Assembly (NCBI RefSeq): GCF_943914565.1
Contig: NZ_CALUCN010000028.1
Span: 1 to 19,694, forward strand
Direction of reading: 5' to 3'
Length of the DNA stretch: 19,694 bases
From: an uncultured Tessaracoccus sp.
GTDB lineage: Bacteria > Actinomycetota > Actinomycetes > Propionibacteriales > Propionibacteriaceae
Shown: positions 7,289 to 15,744 of the stretch, in pieces
How the letters are laid out: each line of letters opens with the position of its first letter
Numbering within the stretch: position 1 is the stretch's first letter
The notes under the pieces: generated by a model
What the model saw: only the letters and a program-made list of their open reading frames with translations
Told to the model about the DNA's origin: nothing
Database searches by the model: none
Position numbers and translations under genes: made by a program

Positions 7289-8398
7289 TCAGAACGCGAG
7301 CTCGGCCAGCCGCAGCGCGCGGCCGAGCTCGTCGCAGAGCCGGTCGACGTCGGTGTCGCTGGTGTTCCACCCCATCGAGAAGCGCAGCGTCGACGCCGCC
7401 TCGTCCTCGCTGCGTCCCATCGCCAGCAGGACCTGCGACGGCTGGTGCACCCCGGCGCGGCACGCGCTGCCGACGGAGGCCTGGATGCCGCGCTGGTCCA
7501 GCAGGAGCAGCAGGTCCGCCGCGCGGATGCCGGGAAACGTGGCGTTCACGATGTGTGGCGCGCACCGGTCCTCCGGGGCGTTCACGGTCGCACCCAGCGA
7601 GCGCAGCGTCTGCCGGATCCGCCCGCCGTACATCCGGAGACGCGCGTTGGTCTCCTCGAGCTCCCCGACGGCGGCCCGGGCCGCTGCGGCGAACGCTGCG
7701 GCGAGCGCCACCGGGGCCGTCCCCGAACGCACCCTGCGTTCCTGCCCACCACCCAGGCCGATCGGCGTCGGCTGGACGTCCCGCCGCGCGACGAGGGCCC
7801 CGATCCCCACGGGGCCGCCCAGCTTGTGCGCCGAGAGCGTCATCATGTCGACGCCCAGCTCGTCGAACCGCACGGGCACGTGGCCCAGGGCCTGCACGGC
7901 GTCGGTGTGCAGCCACACCCCGTGGCGCAGCGTGCACCGGCGCATCGCCTCGACGGGTTGCCGCAGGCCGGTCTCGTTGTTCACGAGCATCACCGAGACG
8001 AGCCCGACGCGGTCATCGACCAGGGACTCCGCGGCCTCGACGTCCACTGCCCCGTCGCGGCCGACCGGCAGGAGCTCGGCGCCGTGCCCACGGGCGCCCA
8101 GCACCGCGTCGTGCTCGACCGCCGACACCAGCGCCCGGGGCCGTCCGCTCGCGCGCCACCCGCCCAGCACCGCGATCGAGTCGGCCTCGGAGCCTCCCGA
8201 GGTCCAGATGATCTCCGCGGGCAGGCACCCCACGACGTCGGCCAGGGCCTCGCGGGCGTCCTCGAGTGCGCGCCGGGCCCGCTGCCCCTCCCGGTGCAGT
8301 GCGCTGGGGTTGCCCACGAGGTCGGCGTGCCGGACGTAGGCCTCGAGCGCTTCTGGTCGCATCGGCGACGTGGCCGCGTGGTCGAAGAAGGCCGACAT
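7289..8398 (-). CDS. Cysteine desulfurase (NifS/IscS-like, PLP-dependent)
   Basis: This enzyme removes sulfur from cysteine as an enzyme-bound persulfide and passes it to acceptors, here most likely MnmA. The 369-residue protein starts with FFDHAATSP (residues 4-12). It carries the PLP-contacting TSGGSEAD block (66-73), HTDAVQALGH (164-173) and the Schiff-base Lys192 in LSAHKLGG. The catalytic Cys313 is in VGSACRAGVHQPS on the flexible loop. The ATG at 8398 has GAGGAG 7-8 nt upstream; an in-frame ATG at 8425 is a poorer alternative without one. Similar genes next to mnmA are called iscS or nifS in actinobacteria; which branch this belongs to cannot be settled by eye. The gene is divergent from glgX. 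Confidence 0.93.
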   Translation of the reverse strand: MSAFFDHAATSPMRPEALEAYVRHADLVGNPSALHREGQRARRALEDAREALADVVGCLPAEIIWTSGGSEADSIAVLGGWRASGRPRALVSAVEHDAVLGARGHGAELLPVGRDGAVDVEAAESLVDDRVGLVSVMLVNNETGLRQPVEAMRRCTLRHGVWLHTDAVQALGHVPVRFDELGVDMMTLSAHKLGGPVGIGALVARRDVQPTPIGLGGGQERRVRSGTAPVALAAAFAAAARAAVGELEETNARLRMYGGRIRQTLRSLGATVNAPEDRCAPHIVNATFPGIRAADLLLLLDQRGIQASVGSACRAGVHQPSQVLLAMGRSEDEAASTLRFSMGWNTSDTDVDRLCDELGRALRLAELAF

Positions 8399-8430
8399 GG
8401 CGAGGCTCCTCACAGGTTCGTGCATTCGTC

Positions 8431-8436
8431 TACATT
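8431..8436 (+). promoter_or_regulatory. Candidate -10 box (TACATT) for glgX
   Basis: TACATT fits TANNNT and would give a leader of about 37 nt with a GGGAGGGG ribosome-binding site at 8469-8476. No good -35 is seen. CAGAAT at 8441-8446 is a second candidate. Confidence 0.3.
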
Positions 8437-8446
8437 CTGGCAGAAT
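8434..8446. promoter_or_regulatory. 13-bp palindrome in the divergent desulfurase-glgX promoter region
   Basis: ATTCTG-G-CAGAAT is a perfect 6+6 inverted repeat around one base, in an 81-bp region between two divergent starts. It overlaps the AT-richest part of the spacer, where the -10 boxes should be (TACATT at 8431-8436 on the plus strand). It could be an operator or merely overlapping -10 elements. Confidence 0.4.
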
Positions 8447-8479
8447 CGCGGGGACATCTGACCGTGCTGGGAGGGGCCG

Positions 8480-10636
8480 ATGACCGACATCCACAGCGAG
8501 GCCCCGCTCGGAGCGAGGGTCCTCGACGACGGGGCGCAGTTCGCACTCTGGGCCCCCGAGGCGACCTCCGTCGGGCTCCTCCTGGTCAGCGACCGCTCGG
8601 CGCCGGTCACGCTCGACATGCACCGCGAGGCCGACGGCACCTGGCAGCTGTTCGTCCCGGGGATCGAGCCCGGCCAGCTCTACGCCTACGTCGTCGACGG
8701 CCCGTGGCGCCCCGAGGCGGGTCAGCGGTTCAACCGGCACAAGATCGTCCTCGACCCCTACGCCCGCGCCATCAGCGGCGGCGTCGACTTCCGCGGCGAC
8801 ATCCGTGCGTTCCGCGACGACGCGCCGCAGCGCATGGACACCGCGGAGTCGTTGGGCTCGGTGCCGCTGGGCGTCGTCGTGGCGGACACACCCCCGCCTC
8901 CACCGATCGCGCGTCGCCGGCCGATGTCGGAGACGGTGATCTACGAGCTTCACCTGCGCGGCTTCACCAAGCTCCATCCCTTCGTGCCCGACCACCTGCG
9001 CGGCTCGTACCTGGGTCTCGCCTACCCCGACGTGATCGCGTACCTGAAGGACCTGGGCGTCACCGCGGTCGAGCTCCTGCCGATCCAGCACTTCGTGTCC
9101 GAACCCTTCGTCGCGCTGAAGGGACTGCGCAACTACTGGGGCTACAACACGCTCGGGTTCTTCGCGCCGCACGCGATGTACAAGGCCCACGGCACCACCG
9201 GCAACCAGGTGGACCACTGCAAGCAGATGGTCGGCGCGCTCCACGAGGCGGGGATCGAGGTGCTGCTCGACGTCGTCTACAACCACACCGCCGAGGGTGG
9301 CGTCGACGGCCCGAGCCTCGCGTTCCGTGGCATCTCGCAGCACGCCTACTACCGCCTCGGCCAGGGCGGGCAGCGCGACTACGACGTCACCGGCTGCGGC
9401 AACTCGTTGAACACCGCGCACCCCATGGTGCGTCGGCTGGTGATGGACTCCCTGCGCTACTGGGTGACCGAGATGGGCATCGACGGGTTCCGCTTCGACC
9501 TCGCCACCACGTTGTTCCGCGACGAACACCACCACGTGAGCCCCGACCACCCGATGCGCGCGCTCATGGACGACGACGAGGTGCTGCGTGACGTGAAGCT
9601 CATCGCCGAGCCGTGGGACATCGGCCCGTTCGGGTACCAGCTCGGACACTTCGGGCGTCACTGGAGCGAGTGGAACGACCGCTTCCGCGACAACGTCCGC
9701 GACTACTGGCGCGGCCACAGCGGCGGGGTCGGCGAGCTCGCCACCCGACTGGCCGGCTCGCCCGACGTGTTCGACCGGCCCGGGCGCACTCCGCAGGCGA
9801 GCGTGAACTTCGTCACCGCCCACGACGGGTTCACGATGCGCGACCTCGTGAGCTACGACGTGAAGCACAACCAGGACAACGGCGAGAACAACCGCGACGG
9901 CTCGGACGCCAACCGTTCCTGGAACCACGGCTTCGAGGGTGAGACCGACGACGCGGCCATCAACGCGCTGCGTCGCCGGCAGGTGCTGAACTTCCACGCC
10001 ACCCAGGTGCTCGCGCTCGGCACGCCCATGCTGCTCGCCGGTGACGAGTTCGGCCGTACCCAGCTGGGCAACAACAACGCCTACTGCCAGGACTCCCCCG
10101 TCTCGTGGGTGAGCTGGGACGTCTCGCCCGAGTGGGAGACGGTGCGGACGAAGGTGCGGGACCTGCTCGCGCTCCGCGCCGAACACCCCGTGCTGCGCGG
10201 TGACCACTACCTCTACCACGACGAGCTGCGCGACGAGTCCGACCAGCCCCTCGAACGCATCGACCTCACCTGGGTGGACCACGACGGGCGGCTCATGGGA
10301 CCCGACGCGTGGGGCGACCCGGGCCGCAGCTTCCTCGCCATGTACCGCTCGGACGCCGAGGAGGGCTTCCTCGTCGTGTTCAACGCCGCGCCCGAGGCCT
10401 GCCCGATGACGATGCCAGGCCTCGAGATGGGACGCACCTACCGCGTCGTGTGGACGAGCGCCGAGGCCGACGAGCTGGGGCCCTGTACGCTCGCCCCCGG
10501 CGACGAGGTCGCGATCCCACCACGCAGCACCACCGTCCTGCACGCCGAGGTGGCCACCAGCGCTGCCCAACTGGCGACGTGGCGCGCGGCTGCAACTGCC
10601 GTCGACGAGGACCCCGACGCAGCCGCGGGCCGCTAG
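8480..10636 (+). CDS. glgX: Glycogen debranching enzyme GlgX (isoamylase type)
   Basis: GlgX hydrolyses alpha-1,6 branch points in glycogen, releasing short malto-oligosaccharides. The 718-residue length is typical. An N-terminal CBM48-like beta domain (about residues 5-100, with FALWAPEATSV) is followed by the GH13 barrel and a C-terminal beta domain. The four GH13 motifs are complete: DVVYNHT from Asp264, GFRFDLA with nucleophile Asp340, IAEPWD with acid Glu377, and FVTAHDG with Asp449. The HNQDNGENNRDGSDAN stretch and the LLAGDEFGRTQ block are specific to GlgX/TreX enzymes. ATG 8480 has GGAGG 5 nt upstream. Its TAG stop is only 10 nt before glgE, so it starts the glucan cluster. A TreX-like role in trehalose metabolism is possible, but treY and treZ are not in the window. 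Confidence 0.95.
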   Translation: MTDIHSEAPLGARVLDDGAQFALWAPEATSVGLLLVSDRSAPVTLDMHREADGTWQLFVPGIEPGQLYAYVVDGPWRPEAGQRFNRHKIVLDPYARAISGGVDFRGDIRAFRDDAPQRMDTAESLGSVPLGVVVADTPPPPPIARRRPMSETVIYELHLRGFTKLHPFVPDHLRGSYLGLAYPDVIAYLKDLGVTAVELLPIQHFVSEPFVALKGLRNYWGYNTLGFFAPHAMYKAHGTTGNQVDHCKQMVGALHEAGIEVLLDVVYNHTAEGGVDGPSLAFRGISQHAYYRLGQGGQRDYDVTGCGNSLNTAHPMVRRLVMDSLRYWVTEMGIDGFRFDLATTLFRDEHHHVSPDHPMRALMDDDEVLRDVKLIAEPWDIGPFGYQLGHFGRHWSEWNDRFRDNVRDYWRGHSGGVGELATRLAGSPDVFDRPGRTPQASVNFVTAHDGFTMRDLVSYDVKHNQDNGENNRDGSDANRSWNHGFEGETDDAAINALRRRQVLNFHATQVLALGTPMLLAGDEFGRTQLGNNNAYCQDSPVSWVSWDVSPEWETVRTKVRDLLALRAEHPVLRGDHYLYHDELRDESDQPLERIDLTWVDHDGRLMGPDAWGDPGRSFLAMYRSDAEEGFLVVFNAAPEACPMTMPGLEMGRTYRVVWTSAEADELGPCTLAPGDEVAIPPRSTTVLHAEVATSAAQLATWRAAATAVDEDPDAAAGR

Positions 10637-10639
10637 GCT
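10634..10639 (+). promoter_or_regulatory. Candidate -10 box (TAGGCT) for leaderless glgE, overlapping the glgX stop
   Basis: The glgX TAG stop (10634-10636) opens a TAGGCT hexamer that ends 7 nt before the GTG at 10647. There is no Shine-Dalgarno sequence between them. This is the same layout as at 5203-5208. Transcription starting at the G or near the GTG would give leaderless glgE mRNA. Confidence 0.45.
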
Positions 10640-10646
10640 GGGCCGC

Positions 10647-12629
10647 GTGATGCAGCACCAGCGCTTGAACCGTACCCCCGGCGGCTTCGGCCGCATCCCC
10701 GTCACCGGCGTCGAGCCCGTCATCGAGGGCGGCGCCTACCCGGTGAAGGCCGTCACGCACGAGCGGCTCCGGATCACGGCCAACGTCTTCCGCGAGGGTC
10801 ACGACGCCGTCGCCGCCTCGGTGATCCTCACCGCGCCCTCGGGCCGGCAGCGCCGGGTGGACATGGTGCAGATCGAGCCGATCGGGCTCGACATCTGGGA
10901 GGCACACATCCGCATGGCGGAGGAGGGCGACTGGACCTACCGCGTCGAGGGCTGGTCCAACCCGTGGGGCACCTGGGTGCACCACGCCGAGAAGAAGCTG
11001 CCCGCGGGCATCGACACCGAACTGGTCCTGATGGAGGGCCGCGACCTCCTCGGCCGGGCCGCGGCACACGCCGAGCAGCTGGGCGTCACGGGTGCTGCGA
11101 CGCTGCTGCGCGGCGCGCAGGCGTCGATCGACGACGCCGAGGTCGACGAGCTGCTGGAGCTGGTCGCCGCCCGCCCGATCCAGCGCGCGATGGCGCGCTT
11201 CGGCCCGCGCGAGTTCGTGACGCCCACGCCGGAGTACCCGATCCGGGTCGAGCGTCGTCGGGCGCTGTACTCGTCGTGGTACGAGTTCTTCCCACGCAGC
11301 CAGGGCGCGCACCGGGATGAGGACGGGCACTGGCACTCCGGCACGTTCGACTCCTCGCACGAGCGGCTCGAGGCCGCCGCGGCGATGGGGTTCCACGTCG
11401 TGTACCTCCCGCCGATCCACCCGATCGGCAGCGCGTTCAAGAAGGGCCCCAACAACTCCCTCGACGCCACCGACGAGGACCCGGGTTCGCCGTGGGCCAT
11501 CGGCTCCGCGGCGGGTGGTCACGACGCGATCCACCCGGACCTGGGCGACTTCGACGCCTTCGACCGCTTCGTGCAGAAGGCGAAGGACCTGGGGCTCGAG
11601 ATCGCACTCGACTTCGCGTTGCAGGCCTCCCCTGACCACCCGTGGGTCGAGGAGCACCCCGAGTGGTTCACCACCCGGCTCGACGGGACGATCGCCTACG
11701 CGGAGAACCCGCCGAAGAAGTACCAGGACATCTACCCGATCAACTTCGACAACGACCCCGTCGGCATCTACCACGAGGCGCTGCGCCTTCTGCGGTTCTG
11801 GATCGACAAGGGCGTCACGATCTTCCGCGTCGACAACCCGCACACCAAACCCGTCGACTTCTGGGACTGGCTGCTGAAGGAGGTGCACCGCACCAACCCG
11901 GAGGTGCTGTTCCTCGCCGAGGCGTTCACCCGCCCCCAGATGATGGCCACACTCGGCAAGCTCGGCTTCCAGCAGTCCTACACGTACTTCACGTGGCGCA
12001 ACACGAAGTGGGAGCTCACCGAGTACCTCACGGACCTCTCAACGCACATGGCCGCCTACTACCGGCCGAACTTCTTCGTCAACACCCCGGACATCAACCC
12101 GTTCTTCCTGCAGTCGGGCAACCCGGCCGCGTTCGCGATCCGGGCGATCCTCGCGGCGACCACGTCCCCGTCGTGGGGCGTCTACTCCGGCTTCGAGCTG
12201 TGCGAGCACGAGCCGAACGCACCGGGGCGGGAGGAGTACCTCGACTCGGAGAAGTACCAGTACCGTCCCCGCGACTTCGACGCCGAACCGAACCTGAACG
12301 TGCTCATCGGCAGGCTGAACGAGATCCGCGAGGCGCACCCGGCGCTCCAGCAGCTGCGCGACATCCACTTCCACCACGTGCCGCACGAGGAGATCATCGC
12401 GTTCTCCAAGGTCGACGGCGATGACGTGGTGCTGACCGTGTGCTCGCTGAACCCGGACCACGACGTGCTCTCCGAGGTCTACCTCGACTTCGAGGCGCTG
12501 GGATTCCGCCGCGACGAGCCCGTGACCGCGCACGACGAACTGACCGGCGCCGAGTACCAGTGGGGCGAACGCAACTTCGTGAAGCTCTACCCCTCGCAGC
12601 CCGCGCACGTCCTGAGGCTGGCCCAGTGA
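10647..12629 (+). CDS. glgE: Alpha-1,4-glucan:maltose-1-phosphate maltosyltransferase GlgE
   Basis: GlgE (GH13_3) moves maltose from maltose-1-phosphate to the non-reducing end of an alpha-1,4-glucan, the committed polymerase of the actinobacterial GlgE pathway. The 660 residues cover all family domains: an N-terminal beta domain, a helical insert (about 125-185) and the barrel. Catalytic Asp396 lies in IFRVDNPHTKP and acid Glu425 in FLAEAFTRP. Their 29-residue spacing equals that in the characterised Streptomyces enzyme (D394/E423). Also present are NPPKKYQDIYP and TPDINPFFLQSGNP, hallmark GlgE blocks. The start is GTG 10647, immediately followed by ATG 10650; the -10 box placement favours the GTG. 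The maltokinase gene overlaps its stop by 3 bases, coupling substrate synthesis and use. Confidence 0.97.
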   Translation: MMQHQRLNRTPGGFGRIPVTGVEPVIEGGAYPVKAVTHERLRITANVFREGHDAVAASVILTAPSGRQRRVDMVQIEPIGLDIWEAHIRMAEEGDWTYRVEGWSNPWGTWVHHAEKKLPAGIDTELVLMEGRDLLGRAAAHAEQLGVTGAATLLRGAQASIDDAEVDELLELVAARPIQRAMARFGPREFVTPTPEYPIRVERRRALYSSWYEFFPRSQGAHRDEDGHWHSGTFDSSHERLEAAAAMGFHVVYLPPIHPIGSAFKKGPNNSLDATDEDPGSPWAIGSAAGGHDAIHPDLGDFDAFDRFVQKAKDLGLEIALDFALQASPDHPWVEEHPEWFTTRLDGTIAYAENPPKKYQDIYPINFDNDPVGIYHEALRLLRFWIDKGVTIFRVDNPHTKPVDFWDWLLKEVHRTNPEVLFLAEAFTRPQMMATLGKLGFQQSYTYFTWRNTKWELTEYLTDLSTHMAAYYRPNFFVNTPDINPFFLQSGNPAAFAIRAILAATTSPSWGVYSGFELCEHEPNAPGREEYLDSEKYQYRPRDFDAEPNLNVLIGRLNEIREAHPALQQLRDIHFHHVPHEEIIAFSKVDGDDVVLTVCSLNPDHDVLSEVYLDFEALGFRRDEPVTAHDELTGAEYQWGERNFVKLYPSQPAHVLRLAQ

Positions 12630-13762
12630 GCCTCGCCGACGACCTCTGGGCACTCACCATCGGCGCCCGCTGGTTCGGCGGGCGCGGCCGAGGCGGCCGG
12701 CCCGGCGGGTTCCGTTCCCTCGACCCGGCCTGCGACGTGCAGTCGGTGCTGCTCGACGTCGCCTACGGCGCGGGCAGCCGGGAGACCTACCACGTTCCGC
12801 TGCTCAGCTCCGCGCTCCCCCGCCTCGTCGAGGCCGCCGACGAGGGCCTCAGCCTGTGGCGGCCGTTCGCCGAGCAGGCCCCGGGGTTCGCCCTGCTGGA
12901 CGACCTCCCCGCACCCACGACGGCGAAGCGGTTCGCCGGTGAGCAGTCGAACACGAACGTCTTCTTTGACAACGCGACGATGCTGAAGGTGCTGCGCCGC
13001 GTCGAGCCGGGCGGCGGGATCGAGGCCGAGCTGCTGGAGGTGCTGCGCGGCAGCGGCGTCGCACCGGAGTTGCACGGCACCTGGAACCACGACGACGTCG
13101 CGCTCGGCGTGCTCGTCGAGACCCTCGTCGACCCCGAGGACGGCTTCGACGTCGCGAAGGACGCCGCCGCACGCGCGCACCGCTTCGACGACGAGTCGTT
13201 CGCGCTGGGCCGGGCGCTCGCCACGGTCCACGAGCGGTTGGCCGCGGGGCTCGCCACCGGCGTGGCCGACTCGGGAACGCTCGCGACGACGTTCCGGTCC
13301 CGCTTCGACGCCGCCGCGTCCGAGGTGCCGGACCTGGCGCGCTTCCGCGGCCCGGTGCACGAGACGATCGAGGCGATCGGCGAGCACGCCGTCGCGACGC
13401 AGCGCATCCACGGCGACTGCCACTTGGGACAGGTGCTGCGCACCGAGGGGGCGTGGCGCTACGTCGACTTCGAGGGCGAGCCGATGAAGGGGCTCGCCGA
13501 GCGGCGCGCCCTCGACTCGCCGCTGCGCGATGTCGCGGGGATGCTGCGGTCGTACGCCTACGCCGCCGCCCTGGGCGGTGCCGACGCCGCCTGGCTCTCG
13601 TCGTGCCGCGAGGCGTTCCTCGCCGGCTACGGTGTCGAGGAAGGGCCGGTGCTCGCGGCCTACCAGATCGACAAGGCCGTCTACGAGGCGCTCTACGAGT
13701 CGCGGTTCCGTCCGCAGCTGCTGCACGTGCCGCTGGCCGCGTTCGAGGACCTCGCGCGCTGA
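12626..13762 (+). CDS. mak: Maltokinase (Mak/Pep2-like), shorter than usual
   Basis: Maltokinase phosphorylates maltose with ATP to give maltose-1-phosphate, the GlgE substrate. The 378-residue protein has an eukaryotic-kinase-like core. RFAGEQSNTNVFFD forms the nucleotide-loop region, MLKVLRRVEPG carries the ATP-binding Lys, and RIHGDCHLGQ has catalytic Asp264. YVDFEGEP has the metal-binding Asp281, and the final part includes AAYQIDKAVYEALYE, a family hallmark. Known maltokinases are about 440-455 residues, so roughly 70 residues are missing, apparently from the N-terminal cap and linker. The start is GTG 12626, overlapping the glgE stop; upstream in-frame sequence lies inside glgE. With no treS here, maltose must come from elsewhere, or the GlgC/GlgM route supplies maltose-1-phosphate. 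Confidence 0.9.
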   Translation: MSLADDLWALTIGARWFGGRGRGGRPGGFRSLDPACDVQSVLLDVAYGAGSRETYHVPLLSSALPRLVEAADEGLSLWRPFAEQAPGFALLDDLPAPTTAKRFAGEQSNTNVFFDNATMLKVLRRVEPGGGIEAELLEVLRGSGVAPELHGTWNHDDVALGVLVETLVDPEDGFDVAKDAAARAHRFDDESFALGRALATVHERLAAGLATGVADSGTLATTFRSRFDAAASEVPDLARFRGPVHETIEAIGEHAVATQRIHGDCHLGQVLRTEGAWRYVDFEGEPMKGLAERRALDSPLRDVAGMLRSYAYAAALGGADAAWLSSCREAFLAGYGVEEGPVLAAYQIDKAVYEALYESRFRPQLLHVPLAAFEDLAR

Positions 13763-13812
13763 ACCCCGCGATCACCTCGCGCTCGTTGGCCCTCAGCAGG
13801 GGACGTTGCCGC

Positions 13813-13818
13813 TAGATT
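13813..13818 (+). promoter_or_regulatory. Candidate -10 box (TAGATT) for glgB
   Basis: TAGATT lies in the 86-bp gap between maltokinase and glgB and is the only TANNNT there in a sensible place. It would give a leader of about 24 nt with the GGGAG ribosome-binding site (13839-13843), 5 nt before ATG 13849. TTGGCC upstream is too far (21 nt) to be a normal -35. Confidence 0.4.
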
Positions 13819-13848
13819 GGTCCCCACACCAACCGATTGGGAGATGAC

Positions 13849-15744
13849 ATGGCGCACGACAAGTTCGGTGGACTCGCCGGCTGGGACTTCGAGGGCTTCC
13901 ACACCGGTGGTGACACCGAGATCTGGAAGCGGCTCGGCGCCCACCTCGTCACCGTGCACGACGACGAGCGGGGCCCGGTCACCGGTGTGCGGTTCGCGGT
14001 GTGGGCACCCAACGCCCGTCGGGTGCTGGTGACGGGGCCGTTCAACTACTGGACCGGCGACGACATGGAGCGGATCCCGGACACGGGCGTCTGGTGCGTG
14101 TTCATCGAGGGGCTCGGCGAGGAGACCCTCTACAAGTTCAAGATCGAGGACCAGTGGAGCAACTGGCACGAGAAGGCCGACCCCCTGGCGCAGTTCTCCG
14201 AGCAGGCGCCCGCGAACGCGTCGATCGTGTACGAGTCGAAGTACGTGTGGTCCGACGACGAGTGGATGGATCGCCGGCGCCATGCACGAGCGCACGCCGA
14301 GCCCATGAGCATCTACGAGGTGCACCTGGGTGGGTGGCGTCGGGGCAAGTCCTATCTGGACCTCGCCGAGGAGCTCGTCGAGTACGTCGCGTGGCAGGGC
14401 TACACCCACGTCGAGTTCATGCCGTTGGCCGAGCACCCGTTCGAGCCGAGCTGGGGCTACCAGGTCACGGGCTACTTCTCCCCCACGTCGCGCTTCGGCA
14501 AGCCCGACGACCTTCGGTACCTGATCGACCGCCTGCACCAGGCGGGCATCGGCGTGATCATGGACTGGGTGCCGGGTCACTTCCCGAAGGACTCCTTCGG
14601 GCTCGGCCGCTTCGACGGCACCGCGCTCTACGAGCACCAGGACCCCAGGCAGGGCGAGCACAAGGACTGGGGCACGTACATCTTCAACTACGGGCGCAAC
14701 GAGGTGAAGAGCTTCCTGGTCTCGAACGCGCTGTACTGGGCGCAGGAGTTCCACATCGACGGGCTCCGCGTCGACGCCGTCGCGTCGATGCTCTACCTCG
14801 ACTACTCCCGCAGTGAGGGCGAGTGGGTGCCGAACGTCCACGGAGGGCGCGAAAACCTCGAGGCGATCGACTTCCTGCGCTACGTCAACCGGCACCTCTA
14901 CGAGCGCGAGCCGGGCATCCTCATGATCGCCGAGGAGTCGACGAGTTTCCCCGGTGTCACGAAGCCGGTGGATCAGGGCGGCCTGGGCTTTGGCTTCAAG
15001 TGGAACATGGGGTGGATGAACGACACCCTGCGCTACCTCGCACTCGACCCGGTCTACCGCCAGTACGAGCACAACCTGCTCACGTTCGCGATGGTCTACG
15101 CCTACTCGGAGAACTACATCCTCCCGATCAGCCACGACGAGGTCGTGCACGGCAAGGGCTCGATGGTGGGCAAGGTGCCGCAGGACGACTGGCGGAAGTT
15201 CGCGACGCTTCGCGCGTACTACTCATTCATGTGGAGCTTCCCCGGCAAGCAGCTGCTGTTCATGGGCTGCGAGTTCGGCCAGCGGCCCGAGTTCAACGAG
15301 GCCACGAGCCTGGAGTGGTGGGTCTCCGACCTCTGGGGACACGGTGGGCTCCAGCGCCTGCTGCGCGACCTCAACCACATCTACCGCCAGCACGCGCCGC
15401 TGTGGGAGCTCGACAACGATCCCGAGGGATTCACGTGGATCAACGCCGACGACAACGGCCACAACACGCTCAGCTGGGTGCGGCACGACGAGGCCGGCAA
15501 CCACGTCGCGTGCATCACCAACTTCTCGCCCGAGCCCCTCGTCGACTACGAGATCGGGCTGCCTGTGGCAGGCGACTGGCAGGAGATCCTCAACACGGAC
15601 TCCCCCGCCTACGACGGCTCGGGCCAGTTCGGCAACCTCGGTGAGGTGCACGCCAAGGACGAGCCGTGGAGCCACTTCCCTGCCCGGGCGAACGTGACCG
15701 TGCCTCCACTGGGATCGATCTGGCTGCGGCACGCGGCGCAGTGA
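13849..15744 (+). CDS. glgB: 1,4-alpha-glucan branching enzyme GlgB
   Basis: GlgB cuts alpha-1,4 chains made by GlgE and re-attaches them through alpha-1,6 bonds. The 631-residue protein has one CBM48 module (about residues 40-115, FAVWAPNARRV) before the GH13_9 barrel. Motifs are SWGYQVTGYFSPTSRFG, the region with DWVPGHFPKD, and GLRVDAVASMLYLDYSR with nucleophile Asp309. IAEEST with acid Glu362 and ILPISHDEVVHGKGS follow. The Asp-Glu spacing of 53 equals that of E. coli GlgB (405/458). The extra N1 domain of longer actinobacterial GlgBs (about 730 residues) is lacking. ATG 13849 is chosen for its GGGAG site; a TTG 12 nt upstream is unlikely. The stop overlaps the Nudix gene start (TGATG). 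Confidence 0.96.
   Translation: MAHDKFGGLAGWDFEGFHTGGDTEIWKRLGAHLVTVHDDERGPVTGVRFAVWAPNARRVLVTGPFNYWTGDDMERIPDTGVWCVFIEGLGEETLYKFKIEDQWSNWHEKADPLAQFSEQAPANASIVYESKYVWSDDEWMDRRRHARAHAEPMSIYEVHLGGWRRGKSYLDLAEELVEYVAWQGYTHVEFMPLAEHPFEPSWGYQVTGYFSPTSRFGKPDDLRYLIDRLHQAGIGVIMDWVPGHFPKDSFGLGRFDGTALYEHQDPRQGEHKDWGTYIFNYGRNEVKSFLVSNALYWAQEFHIDGLRVDAVASMLYLDYSRSEGEWVPNVHGGRENLEAIDFLRYVNRHLYEREPGILMIAEESTSFPGVTKPVDQGGLGFGFKWNMGWMNDTLRYLALDPVYRQYEHNLLTFAMVYAYSENYILPISHDEVVHGKGSMVGKVPQDDWRKFATLRAYYSFMWSFPGKQLLFMGCEFGQRPEFNEATSLEWWVSDLWGHGGLQRLLRDLNHIYRQHAPLWELDNDPEGFTWINADDNGHNTLSWVRHDEAGNHVACITNFSPEPLVDYEIGLPVAGDWQEILNTDSPAYDGSGQFGNLGEVHAKDEPWSHFPARANVTVPPLGSIWLRHAAQ

Noticed and set aside
8410..8450. 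LexA-type SOS box in the desulfurase-glgX spacer (CGAAT...CGAAC)
   Set aside because: The repeats are direct, not inverted, and do not match the actinobacterial CGAAC-N4-GTTCG pattern.
7289..10723. Minus-strand open frame of 1144 codons across glgX
   Set aside because: Only the last 369 codons match a protein (the cysteine desulfurase). The rest is antisense to glgX, without family features, and explained by high GC.
10380..11888. Minus-strand open frame of 502 codons antisense to glgE
   Set aside because: Composition (Val/Asp/Arg/Leu repeats) is the usual antisense shadow of GC-rich genes.
13813..13848. Two competing small hairpins (TTGGT/ACCAA and CCAA/TTGG) before glgB, as a switch
   Set aside because: Stems are only 4-5 bp, and the probable start of transcription lies downstream of the first arm, so the first hairpin would not be in the RNA.
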